From: SAR324 cluster bacterium
GTDB taxonomy: Bacteria; SAR324; XYD2-FULL-50-16
NCBI GenBank assembly: GCA_002401295.1
Contig: NVSR01000111.1
Location: 1 to 5,109 of the forward strand
Length of the DNA stretch: 5,109 nt
Direction of reading: 5' to 3'
The stretch's first letter is position 1. The number at the start of each line of letters is the position of its first letter. The notes under the pieces were generated by a model. That model saw only the letters and a program-made list of their open reading frames with translations. It was not told the origin of the DNA and ran no database searches. The translations under genes and the position numbers were made by a program. Shown here in pieces: positions 1 to 5,109 of the stretch.

Positions 1-2
1 AT

Positions 3-428
3 TTTTGCACTATTTTTGTAATGTTTTCGAGTTGCTCTAATCAATTTCAAAAATTTAAAGCACCAATTTGTGTTAAAGAAAGAATAATAAAACCCAAGCT
101 AGGACATTACAAAATAGAAGTATATGATTCAAAAGGTCTTCAATACCAATGGGTTGATATTTATCTAGATGGGAGTACTTTGTCAGAGTTACATATAGCA
201 CCAATTTTTGGAGCAGATTCTATTACGATTGAAGGAGTTGTCAGTGATTTTGTTTGTAATTCATTTGAATCATTAGAATTGTATAGGTATGGCTGTAAAA
301 CAAAGTCTTATAAAGTGAAAAACAAAAATGCAAATCACTTTAAGATATATACCGATTTTGATTGTGAAATAGATATAAATAATGATACAGCTATTTATTA
401 TATGCCAAGCAGAGGAAATATTCCCTAG
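3..428 (+). CDS. Probable small lipoprotein of unknown function, 5' end outside the window
   Basis: I do not recognise the family. The first ATG in the window (position 21) gives 135 residues, but the same frame is open leftwards to position 3 and reads FCTIFVMFSSCSN. That is the end of a hydrophobic signal segment followed by a lipobox-like F-S-S-C, with the Cys codon at 33-35. I therefore infer that ATG21 is an internal Met and that the gene starts upstream, giving a type II signal peptide and a lipid-anchored mature protein beginning CSNQF. The mature part is about 130 residues with alternating hydrophobic and polar runs suggesting beta strands (for example GHYKIEVYD, QWVDIYLDG, ITIEGVVSDF). 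It has three further Cys (VCNSF, YGCKT, DFDCE) and no transmembrane segment. It ends MPSRGNIP followed by TAG, and that stop lies inside the left arm of the long inverted repeat at 424-637. Base composition is very AT-rich. Confidence is good that it is coding and low on function. Confidence 0.72.
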   Translation, partial: FCTIFVMFSSCSNQFQKFKAPICVKERIIKPKLGHYKIEVYDSKGLQYQWVDIYLDGSTLSELHIAPIFGADSITIEGVVSDFVCNSFESLELYRYGCKTKSYKVKNKNANHFKIYTDFDCEIDINNDTAIYYMPSRGNIP

Positions 429-637
429 CTGTGACAGGGTATTCAGACTAAGTCATATGGGTCTAGTTCGAAAGTTAAACAATAGTGTCTTTTGGACGAA
501 TCTAAACAGCATGCAAGAGGGAAGAAAAAAGCTCTACGAGCTGTCAAAGGTATTCCACTGAGAGAGTAGCAATCTAGTAATGCGCCAGTAGCAAAAGGCT
601 ACCATTCACTAGTCGTTCTTTCTGTCACAGTACTAGG
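424..637. repeat. Long-range inverted repeat, 14 bp with a 2-nt bulge
   Basis: The left arm CCTAGCTGTGACAG (424-437) is fully complementary to CTGTCACAG plus CTAGG (622-630 and 633-637), with only TA (631-632) unpaired between the two blocks. The 184-base interval between the arms contains further hairpins, so as RNA the arms would close a multibranched domain. The left arm includes the TAG stop codon (426-428) of the upstream lipoprotein gene, so the structure either starts inside that gene's transcript or marks the edge of an inserted element. Confidence 0.6.
574..612. other. 14-bp hairpin inside the structured region
   Basis: CTAGTAATG (574-582) pairs with CATTCACTAG (603-612) with a single bulged C at 607. 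After a one-sided internal loop (583-587), GTAGC (588-592) pairs with GCTAC (598-602) around the loop AAAAG. No T-run follows, so it is not a terminator. It is the best-formed local helix of the candidate RNA. Confidence 0.55.
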
Positions 638-656
638 CTTACATATTCGGTATCAT

Positions 657-708
657 GGCGGTTCACTTGCTTATATTTTCAAAAGAAAAGTACAAGCATT
701 CCTCCGCC
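657..708. other. Three-segment hairpin downstream of the long-range stem
   Basis: GGCGG (657-661) pairs with CCGCC (704-708), CTTG (666-669) with CAAG (693-696), and TTTTC (676-680) with GAAAA (685-689) around an AAAA loop, with internal loops between the helices. A competing pairing joins TACAAG (691-696) to CTTGTA (722-727), which would break the middle helix. This hairpin extends the structured region beyond the 424-637 domain. Confidence 0.42.
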
Positions 709-809
709 TTAGTTTATGTACCTTGTAGGAGCTGTCAGGCATCAGATATTCTTTTTTAATTGAACCCGAAGGCTCAGCGAAGCTAAATAAAATATTGGTA
801 TATCTTCGC

Positions 810-852
810 ATAAAAATGCCTCTTCAGAAAAGTTCTGAAGGGGCATTTTTAT
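810..852. terminator. Strong, probably bidirectional intrinsic terminator
   Basis: The segment ATAAAAATGCC, T, CTTCAGAA (810-829) pairs with TTCTGAAG, G, GGCATTTTTAT (833-852) around the three-base loop AAG. This gives about 20 consecutive pairs including one G-U. The left arm supplies an A-run and the right arm a T-run, so it can terminate transcription in both directions. It would end any transcript from the lipoprotein gene and the candidate RNA, and it insulates the gene starting at 992. Just upstream, GCGAAG (777-782) can pair with CTTCGC (804-809). The rest of 746-809 shows nothing else I can name. Confidence 0.85.
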
Positions 853-937
853 AAAGTATGATCTAATACCATCAGAACAAATACTAAAAAAGAGACAAAT
901 TAACACAAAGATATTATACACCTTAATACGCATTAAC

Positions 938-945
938 TATCTTTG
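938..945 (+). promoter_or_regulatory. Bacteroidota-type -7 promoter element before the propeller gene
   Basis: TATCTTTG matches the TAnnTTTG -7 consensus used by the primary sigma factor of Bacteroidota. It lies 46 bases before the ATG at 992 and after the terminator at 810-852, so transcription would start near 950. No clear TTG-type -33 element appears 17-23 bases upstream; that stretch is only AT-rich, which lowers confidence. The inferred leader is A-rich with no Shine-Dalgarno sequence, as is usual in this phylum. Confidence 0.5.
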
Positions 946-991
946 CATATCCAAAAAAGAACAAATTAAAAGAATTACAAAAAAAACATTA

Positions 992-2971
992 ATGAAAACA
1001 AGACTACTAATTACCCTATTGAGCCTTTTTTATACCTCTATCCTCAGTGCACAATTTAGCAATTTTACAGAACGAGATAAAATCGTTGCTTCCGATCGAG
1101 CAGCATGGGATCATTACGGAACAACCGTTGCTATATCAGGAAAATATGCCATTGTTGGAGTGCCAGAAAGAAACTTGGATACTGCGGGTATAAACTTTAT
1201 GGATAAAGCAGGAGCTGCTTATATCTTGGAGAAAAATGCTCAAGGAAGCTGGGTTGAAGTACAGAAGATTATGGCTTTTGACCGTAGAGCACTAGATGAA
1301 TTTGGGCTTTCTGTAACAGTTGATGGTGATTACATTGCTGTAGGATCTTACACCAACAGAGCTACTGGCGGAACATCTCCTTTTGGATATAGAACAGGTG
1401 GTGTCTATATTTATGAACGAAATAATTCAACAGGGCATTGGGATTTTGCTCAAAAAATAATTGCTAGTGATCGAGTGACTTATACTCAATTTTGTAAAGT
1501 AGATATATCAGGAGATCGAATGATTGTTGGTGCTGATGGTTCTAACACAGGTGCTAATCTAGATGGGACAATAGGAGGAGGAGCTGTTTATTTTTTTGAA
1601 AGAAATAGCGCAGGGCAATGGATTGAGGAAAAAAAGTATATTCCCAATTTTAGATCTGGTTCAGATAGGTTAGGTTATTCAGTTGCTATTTGTGGTGATT
1701 ATGCAATTGCTGGTGCACCAGGGACTGATAGAGATTATGGTTATGCTTATTTGGGTCCTGGTTTAGGAGCTGTTTATGCTATGCAATATACAAGTGCCAA
1801 TGGGTGGCAAAGAATGCCTGTCGGGTTTAGTAATTCTGGGAGATTTAAAGTTGGTGGTCAGATAGACGCTCAATGTGGCTATGCTGTTGATCTTGATACT
1901 ACAAATGGTATTTCTTGTATAGTAGGGGAGCCCTTTTACGATTCGTCCGTAAATCAGACTGATGTTGGAAAAGTTTCTATTATTAGATTTAATGGTAACA
2001 TTATTTCTGGTTCGGGAACTAGTATTGGTACTGTTAGAAATGGAAGCATTGGAATATCTGTATCTATAGATCAAGGTAATGCTGCTATTGGGCGTATAGG
2101 GAACCTATATGGAGGAGGCGTTAGTTTGGCCCATTATGATACTGCTGCTAGTCAATGGAATTATTCTAGTCAAGTATATACCGCTAGTACTTCGACTACT
2201 TATCCAGTAAAAGATAGTGTTGGGTTCTCTGTTGCTATCTCAGGTCAAAATGTTATGGTTGGTGCTACAGGAGAGGATGAAGATGGTTCTAATAATAATA
2301 CATTATCTAGTGCAGGAGCAGTTTATGTGTTTACTGAATGTGCTTTGGATTCAACTATTGTAACCGAGAATGCTTGTAATAACTATACGTCTCCTTCTGG
2401 ACTGTATCAGTGGACTACCTCAGGAACTTTTAGAGATACTCTAAACAATCATTTAGGTTGTGATAGTGTGTTGATTATTAATTTGACCATACAAGCGATT
2501 GATACAAGTGTAGTGATTAATGGAACAACACTTAGCTCTAATAATTCACTTGGAACGTATCAATGGATTGACTGTACAACTAACCAAGCTATTTTAGGAG
2601 CCAACAATGCTTCGTTTACACCTCTAGCAAGTGGTAATTATGCTGTTGTTGTGAGTGACAATGGCTGTTCTGACACTTCTGATTGTATTGCTATGACCAT
2701 AGTCAATATTGAACAAGTTCAAAGTGTTGGACAGTTTAGCATTTATCCAAATCCAACTACTGGCCGCTTAAATATTAATTTAGGTAAACGTGCTAAAAAC
2801 ATTTCTCTAGAAATAGTGAATGTCACAGGACAAGTTATTTTTGCGAATCAAACTAAAGAAGCGGAGTTAATTGACATAAATATTAGCCACTTAGATAGTG
2901 GAATTTATTTTGTTCGAATCCAAACGGAAGAAAAAGAACAAGCCCTAATTAAACTTATCAAAACAAATTAA
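992..2971 (+). CDS. Secreted seven-bladed FG-GAP beta-propeller protein with T9SS type A sorting domain
   Basis: The protein has 659 residues and is complete. Residues 1-20 (MKTRLL... ending ILSA) form a Sec signal peptide with likely cleavage before Gln21, which supports this start. Residues 24-447 hold seven FG-GAP-like units of the form hG.sVaisG.yaivGa....GavYi.er...g.W. They begin near residues 24, 94, 158, 219, 283, 345 and 394, enough for one closed propeller like that of integrin alpha chains. Units 5 and 6 are the most diverged. Residues 450-500 form a small module (CALDS...ACNNY...GCDSVLIINLTI) of a kind I associate with large Saprospiria surface proteins. Residues 501-575 form an Ig/PKD-like module (TYQWIDC...SGNYAVVVSDNGCSDTSDC). 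Residues 581-657 (FSIYPNPTTGRLNI...GIYFVRI...LIKLIK) are a type A T9SS sorting domain, so the product should cross the outer membrane by T9SS and be released or surface-attached. No catalytic motif is visible. Adhesion or ligand binding is inferred from the fold. It has its own promoter-like element and terminator. Confidence 0.93.
   Translation: MKTRLLITLLSLFYTSILSAQFSNFTERDKIVASDRAAWDHYGTTVAISGKYAIVGVPERNLDTAGINFMDKAGAAYILEKNAQGSWVEVQKIMAFDRRALDEFGLSVTVDGDYIAVGSYTNRATGGTSPFGYRTGGVYIYERNNSTGHWDFAQKIIASDRVTYTQFCKVDISGDRMIVGADGSNTGANLDGTIGGGAVYFFERNSAGQWIEEKKYIPNFRSGSDRLGYSVAICGDYAIAGAPGTDRDYGYAYLGPGLGAVYAMQYTSANGWQRMPVGFSNSGRFKVGGQIDAQCGYAVDLDTTNGISCIVGEPFYDSSVNQTDVGKVSIIRFNGNIISGSGTSIGTVRNGSIGISVSIDQGNAAIGRIGNLYGGGVSLAHYDTAASQWNYSSQVYTASTSTTYPVKDSVGFSVAISGQNVMVGATGEDEDGSNNNTLSSAGAVYVFTECALDSTIVTENACNNYTSPSGLYQWTTSGTFRDTLNNHLGCDSVLIINLTIQAIDTSVVINGTTLSSNNSLGTYQWIDCTTNQAILGANNASFTPLASGNYAVVVSDNGCSDTSDCIAMTIVNIEQVQSVGQFSIYPNPTTGRLNINLGKRAKNISLEIVNVTGQVIFANQTKEAELIDINISHLDSGIYFVRIQTEEKEQALIKLIKTN
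1061..2332 (+). repeat. Seven tandem FG-GAP-like repeat units within the propeller gene
   Basis: Each unit encodes about 50-70 residues with a core such as YGTTVAISGKYAIVGVPE or VGFSVAISGQNVMVGATG, a linker, then GAVYxxER and a closing Trp. Core strands start near residues 42, 104, 167, 227, 295, 353 and 410. Units 1, 2, 3, 4 and 7 are clear. Unit 5 (CGYAVDLDTTNGISCIVGEP) carries a short insertion and unit 6 (IGISVSIDQGNAAIGRIG) lacks the usual Pro. Units differ considerably at DNA level, so the duplication is old rather than a recent slippage array. Confidence 0.82.
2732..2968 (+). other. T9SS type A C-terminal sorting domain
   Basis: Residues 581-659 of the propeller protein show the family's landmark features in order: the FSIYPNPTTGRLNI opening, the IVNVTGQVI strand, DINISHLDSGIYFVRI, and a lysine-containing final strand ALIKLIKTN. 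In this family the domain directs export through the type IX secretion system and is usually cleaved off on secretion. Confidence 0.93.
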
Positions 2972-3002
2972 TATTACATGAACTAGGTTTTGTGTAATCT
3001 CT

Positions 3003-3038
3003 AATAGCGGCAGGAAATTTTCCTACCGCTATTTTTCC
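3003..3038 (+). terminator. Intrinsic terminator after the propeller gene
   Basis: AATAGCGG (3003-3010) pairs with CCGCTATT (3026-3033). After a C/A mismatch, AGGAA (3012-3016) pairs with TTCCT (3020-3024). The run of five T at 3032-3036 follows the stem. It lies 31 bases after the TAA and ends about 30 bases before the next gene, so the two large genes are probably separate transcription units. A small palindrome TTCCTT-AG-AAGGAA (3035-3048) abuts it. Confidence 0.82.
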
Positions 3039-3067
3039 TTAGAAGGAAACACTAAAAAAAACTCGTG

Positions 3068-5109
3068 ATGAAAAAGATATATGCAATTGTGACAATCTTG
3101 TTTTTTATACAAAAAATCACCTTAGCGCAACTTACCGTACAAGATAGTATTGCAGGACAACAATTAGCCAACCTTTTGGCAGGACCAGAAATTAATGTTT
3201 TTAATGCGGTACTCTTTGATACAACACATAACCAATCTGGGACATTCCAGTATATAGGGAATGATTTAGCAGGTATTAATAGTGGAATTATTTTGGCTAC
3301 AGGAGATATAAATTATGCCCTTGGACCGAATACTGCTGGTGGAACATCTGGTCCCGCAAACTACAGCATACCTTACAATGATAGTCTTCTGTCTGCTTTA
3401 GCAGATACTATAATTTATGATTATGTTACCTTAGAGTTTGAGTTTGAAGCACCAAGTGATGTCGTAGAATTTAATTATATATTCTTATCTGAAGAGTATA
3501 ATGCATCGAATACCTTGTTTAACGATGCTTTTGCCTTTACGATTAGTGGTCCTGGAATTGTTGGGGAAGAAAATATAGCCATACTCCCTAACACAGGAGC
3601 ACCTATTACGATAAACACCGTGAGTTTATACACAAATTGGCAATATTATAATAACAATGTTTCGGGGGCAGTGAATATAGAATACGATGGTTTTACTTCT
3701 TTGCTTACGGCTCGAAAAACAGGGTTACAACCTTGTCAAGTCTATAAAATATCCTTGCGAATTGCAGATGGAGGTGATCGAATTTACGATTCGGCTGTTA
3801 TGCTAGAAGCAAATTCTTTAAAAGCAAATTCAATTACTGCTGTCAGTTCTACTTATAGTATTGATACGACAGCTTTAGAGGGGTGTATTCCTGCTCGATA
3901 TACCTTTGATTTAGGATATACAGCATTACAAGATATAAATATTCCGATCCGACTAGAAGGAACAGCCCTAAATGGGATTGATTATGAATTTATTGATTCT
4001 ATTATCACCATTCCTTCTGGACAATCCTCTTCTACGATTATTGTAAACGCCCTTTCTGATGGCTTAGTAGAAGGAAGAGAATATATTCAGTTAATTTACA
4101 GCCCCTCAACATCTACTTGTGTACCTGATGATACAGTTGTACTGTATATTGATGATGCCATTCCTTTGTCTTATACGGCAGTTGGAACAAATTTGAACTG
4201 TCCAGAAGATAGCTCAGGATCTATTATGGTAAATATTTCAGGCGGCTTTCCACCTTATACGGTAGAATATGCAGATACTTCCGTAGGTTTAGTGTTCTCT
4301 GTTCTTGACACACAACTTCCTATTACGAACCTAAGTAGCGGTACCTATGCACTAGACATTTACGACCAATATGGCTGTACAGCTGATGTCATTGTATCAG
4401 GAGGTTTATTCAATGCAGGTCAAACGTTCCTTCCTGATGGTACAGGCGTTTCTTATACCAATGACATTAATATTACAGGTTTTAATATAGGACAAACTCT
4501 AAATTCTATACAACAAATTAATGCAGTTTGTGCTACATTAGAACATTCTTATGCAAGTGATTTAAGTATAGAACTGATTGCTCCAAATGGAAACGCGATT
4601 CAACTTAAAGGGGTTGGAAATACAGGTTCAGGAGTATATACCTGTAATCTAGGGGAGCCTGTAGCTTCAGGACCAACAGATATGTGGAGTTCTAGTAATC
4701 TTACAGCTGGAATTGGATACCAGTACTGCTGGTCACTTAATCCTACTTATGGAACAATGTTCGATGTAATTTCTCCTATTCACCCAGGACCACCACCAAC
4801 TTATAATTATACTACATTAGCAGGAAATACATATACAGATTATTACTTGCCAGCAGGTTCTTATGCTCCTCGGCAGAGTTTTTATGGCTTGTTAGGAACA
4901 CCTTTAAATGGCAATTGGCGACTTAGAGTAACGGATAATTACCCTCAAGACAATGGTTATTTATTTGATTGGAGTATTAGTTTAAGCGCGGATCTACCTG
5001 ATTCTATAATAACTCTAAATACACCTAATTCTCCCGTAGTAATTGGCAGTGTTGTTAACGCTACTTGTAGTGCCTTTGATGGAGCCATTTATTTGACGGT
5101 AGGTGATAA
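3068..5109 (+). CDS. Large secreted mosaic protein: choice-of-anchor L, Calx-beta-like, SprB-like and P-domain; 3' end outside the window
   Basis: The frame is open from the ATG at 3068 to the right edge (680 codons plus two bases); the terminal TAA is out of frame. Residues 1-20 (MKKIYAIV... ending ITLA) are a Sec signal peptide cleaved before Gln21. Residues 24-252 match the choice-of-anchor L domain, with EFEFEAPSDVVEFNYIFLSEEYN, FNDAFAFTISGPG, NIEYDGFT and IADGGDRIYDSAVMLEA. Residues 258-363 resemble a Calx-beta domain (IPIRLEGTALNGIDYEF...TIPSGQSSSTIIVNALSDGLVEGREYIQL). Residues 367-445 are SprB/PKD-like (NCPEDSSGSIMVNISGGFPPYTV...LSSGTYALDIYDQYGC). Residues 446-641 look like an extended proprotein convertase P-domain (SYASDLSIELIAPNG...NGNWRLRVTDNYPQDNGYLFDWSISL). 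Residues 645-680 start another SprB-like unit (NATCSAFDGAIYLTVGD). No protease or glycosidase domain is seen. A role as a T9SS-exported surface adhesin is inferred; its sorting domain would lie beyond the window. The leader is A-rich with no Shine-Dalgarno sequence at normal spacing. Confidence 0.9.
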   Translation, partial: MKKIYAIVTILFFIQKITLAQLTVQDSIAGQQLANLLAGPEINVFNAVLFDTTHNQSGTFQYIGNDLAGINSGIILATGDINYALGPNTAGGTSGPANYSIPYNDSLLSALADTIIYDYVTLEFEFEAPSDVVEFNYIFLSEEYNASNTLFNDAFAFTISGPGIVGEENIAILPNTGAPITINTVSLYTNWQYYNNNVSGAVNIEYDGFTSLLTARKTGLQPCQVYKISLRIADGGDRIYDSAVMLEANSLKANSITAVSSTYSIDTTALEGCIPARYTFDLGYTALQDINIPIRLEGTALNGIDYEFIDSIITIPSGQSSSTIIVNALSDGLVEGREYIQLIYSPSTSTCVPDDTVVLYIDDAIPLSYTAVGTNLNCPEDSSGSIMVNISGGFPPYTVEYADTSVGLVFSVLDTQLPITNLSSGTYALDIYDQYGCTADVIVSGGLFNAGQTFLPDGTGVSYTNDINITGFNIGQTLNSIQQINAVCATLEHSYASDLSIELIAPNGNAIQLKGVGNTGSGVYTCNLGEPVASGPTDMWSSSNLTAGIGYQYCWSLNPTYGTMFDVISPIHPGPPPTYNYTTLAGNTYTDYYLPAGSYAPRQSFYGLLGTPLNGNWRLRVTDNYPQDNGYLFDWSISLSADLPDSIITLNTPNSPVVIGSVVNATCSAFDGAIYLTVGD

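Larger units (their letters stand above)
424..745 (+). ncRNA. Candidate structured RNA or RNA-element remnant between the genes
   Basis: No convincing ORF exists here. Counted G+C at 481-660 is 77/180 (43%), against 29% in sampled parts of the gene just upstream. Complementary segments are dense and nested. A long-range stem joins 424-437 to 622-637. Inside it lie ACAGC 506-510 with GCTGT 540-544 (enclosing AGAG 516-519 with CTCT 532-535), the competing hairpin AGCTC 530-534 / GAGCT 538-542, and a 14-bp hairpin at 574-612. A second hairpin follows at 657-708. Pairing shows structure on either strand; + is assumed because the segment follows a + strand gene and the next strong terminator on that strand is at 810-852. 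From memory, short stretches such as the GACAGGG near 433 and GAATCTAAACAGC at 498-510 resemble domain I of bacterial group II introns, but no domain V or maturase is visible. It could instead be an unknown ncRNA, a 3' UTR structure or a decayed mobile element. Exact ends are uncertain. Confidence 0.42.

Noticed and set aside
11..18. TATTTTTG as a -7 promoter element
   Set aside because: It matches TAnnTTTG, but transcription would start after the ATG at 21, and the bases encode the hydrophobic part of a lipoprotein signal. T-rich sequence makes such matches common.
462..480. TTCGAA (467-472) as a tRNA T-loop
   Set aside because: The flanking bases do not form a T-stem, and no acceptor stem or anticodon arm can be drawn around it.
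424..637. Inverted repeat as terminal repeats of an insertion sequence
   Set aside because: The interval is too short for a transposase, no target-site duplication flanks the arms, and the interior is structured like RNA. A MITE cannot be fully excluded.
640..665. Minus-strand GTGAACCGCC...ATACCGAA resembling a group II intron domain V
   Set aside because: The first half recalls a common domain V sequence, but the following bases do not pair back to form the required hairpin, and the strand is opposite to the domain I-like stretches.
752..757. T-run as a terminator for the candidate RNA
   Set aside because: No stable stem immediately precedes it; the strong hairpin at 810-852 is a better terminator.
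742..933. Minus-strand 63-codon open frame with a hydrophobic N-terminus
   Set aside because: It runs straight through the near-perfect terminator hairpin at 810-852 and overlaps the promoter region, has no recognisable motif, and its composition fits AT-rich non-coding DNA.
1763..2074. Minus-strand 103-codon open frame
   Set aside because: It lies entirely antisense to the FG-GAP repeats of a well-supported gene and its low-complexity Asn/Ser/Thr/Arg composition is a shadow of that coding sequence.
5107..5109. TAA at the window end as the stop of the mosaic protein
   Set aside because: The reading frame there is GTA GGT GAT AA, so TAA is out of frame and the gene continues.

Overview
The window suggests a low-G+C member of the Bacteroidota, most likely of the Saprospiria (an Aureispira- or Saprospira-like gliding marine bacterium). 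The evidence is one complete and one partial large secreted protein built from modules typical of that group: FG-GAP repeats, a choice-of-anchor L domain, SprB-like repeats, a proprotein convertase P-domain and a type IX secretion (T9SS) C-terminal sorting domain. Other signs are A-rich leaders without a Shine-Dalgarno sequence and a TAnnTTTG-type -7 promoter element. The genus is inference.

Layout. Positions 1-428 hold the 3' part of a small, unrecognised probable lipoprotein gene. Its frame stays open to the left edge and encodes a hydrophobic stretch ending in a lipobox, so the true start lies outside the window. Positions 429-991 contain no convincing gene. The first 320 bases of this stretch are clearly richer in G+C than the lipoprotein gene (77/180 = 43% at 481-660, against 52/180 = 29% in three sampled 60-base lines of the gene). 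They are full of complementary segments, including a 14-bp long-range stem that begins on the lipoprotein stop codon. I read this as a candidate structured RNA or the remnant of an RNA-based element such as a group II intron. A very strong terminator hairpin (810-852) follows, then the promoter and leader of the next gene.

Positions 992-2971 encode a complete 659-residue secreted protein: signal peptide, seven FG-GAP-like blades that should form one beta-propeller, two small cysteine-containing modules and a T9SS type A sorting domain. It ends at its own hairpin-plus-T terminator (3003-3038). Positions 3068-5109 encode the first 680 residues of a still longer secreted mosaic protein that runs off the right edge: signal peptide, choice-of-anchor L, Calx-beta-like, SprB-like, an extended P-domain and the start of another SprB-like repeat.

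How the parts fit. The two large genes are same-strand neighbours separated by a terminator, so they look like independently transcribed cell-surface or secreted adhesin-type proteins rather than a tight operon. Both would cross the inner membrane through Sec. T9SS export is shown directly for the first by its C-terminal domain and is only inferred for the second, whose C-terminus is not in the window. The most unusual part of the window is the intergenic RNA-like segment at 424-745. I found no CRISPR array, tRNA, rRNA or transposase gene.
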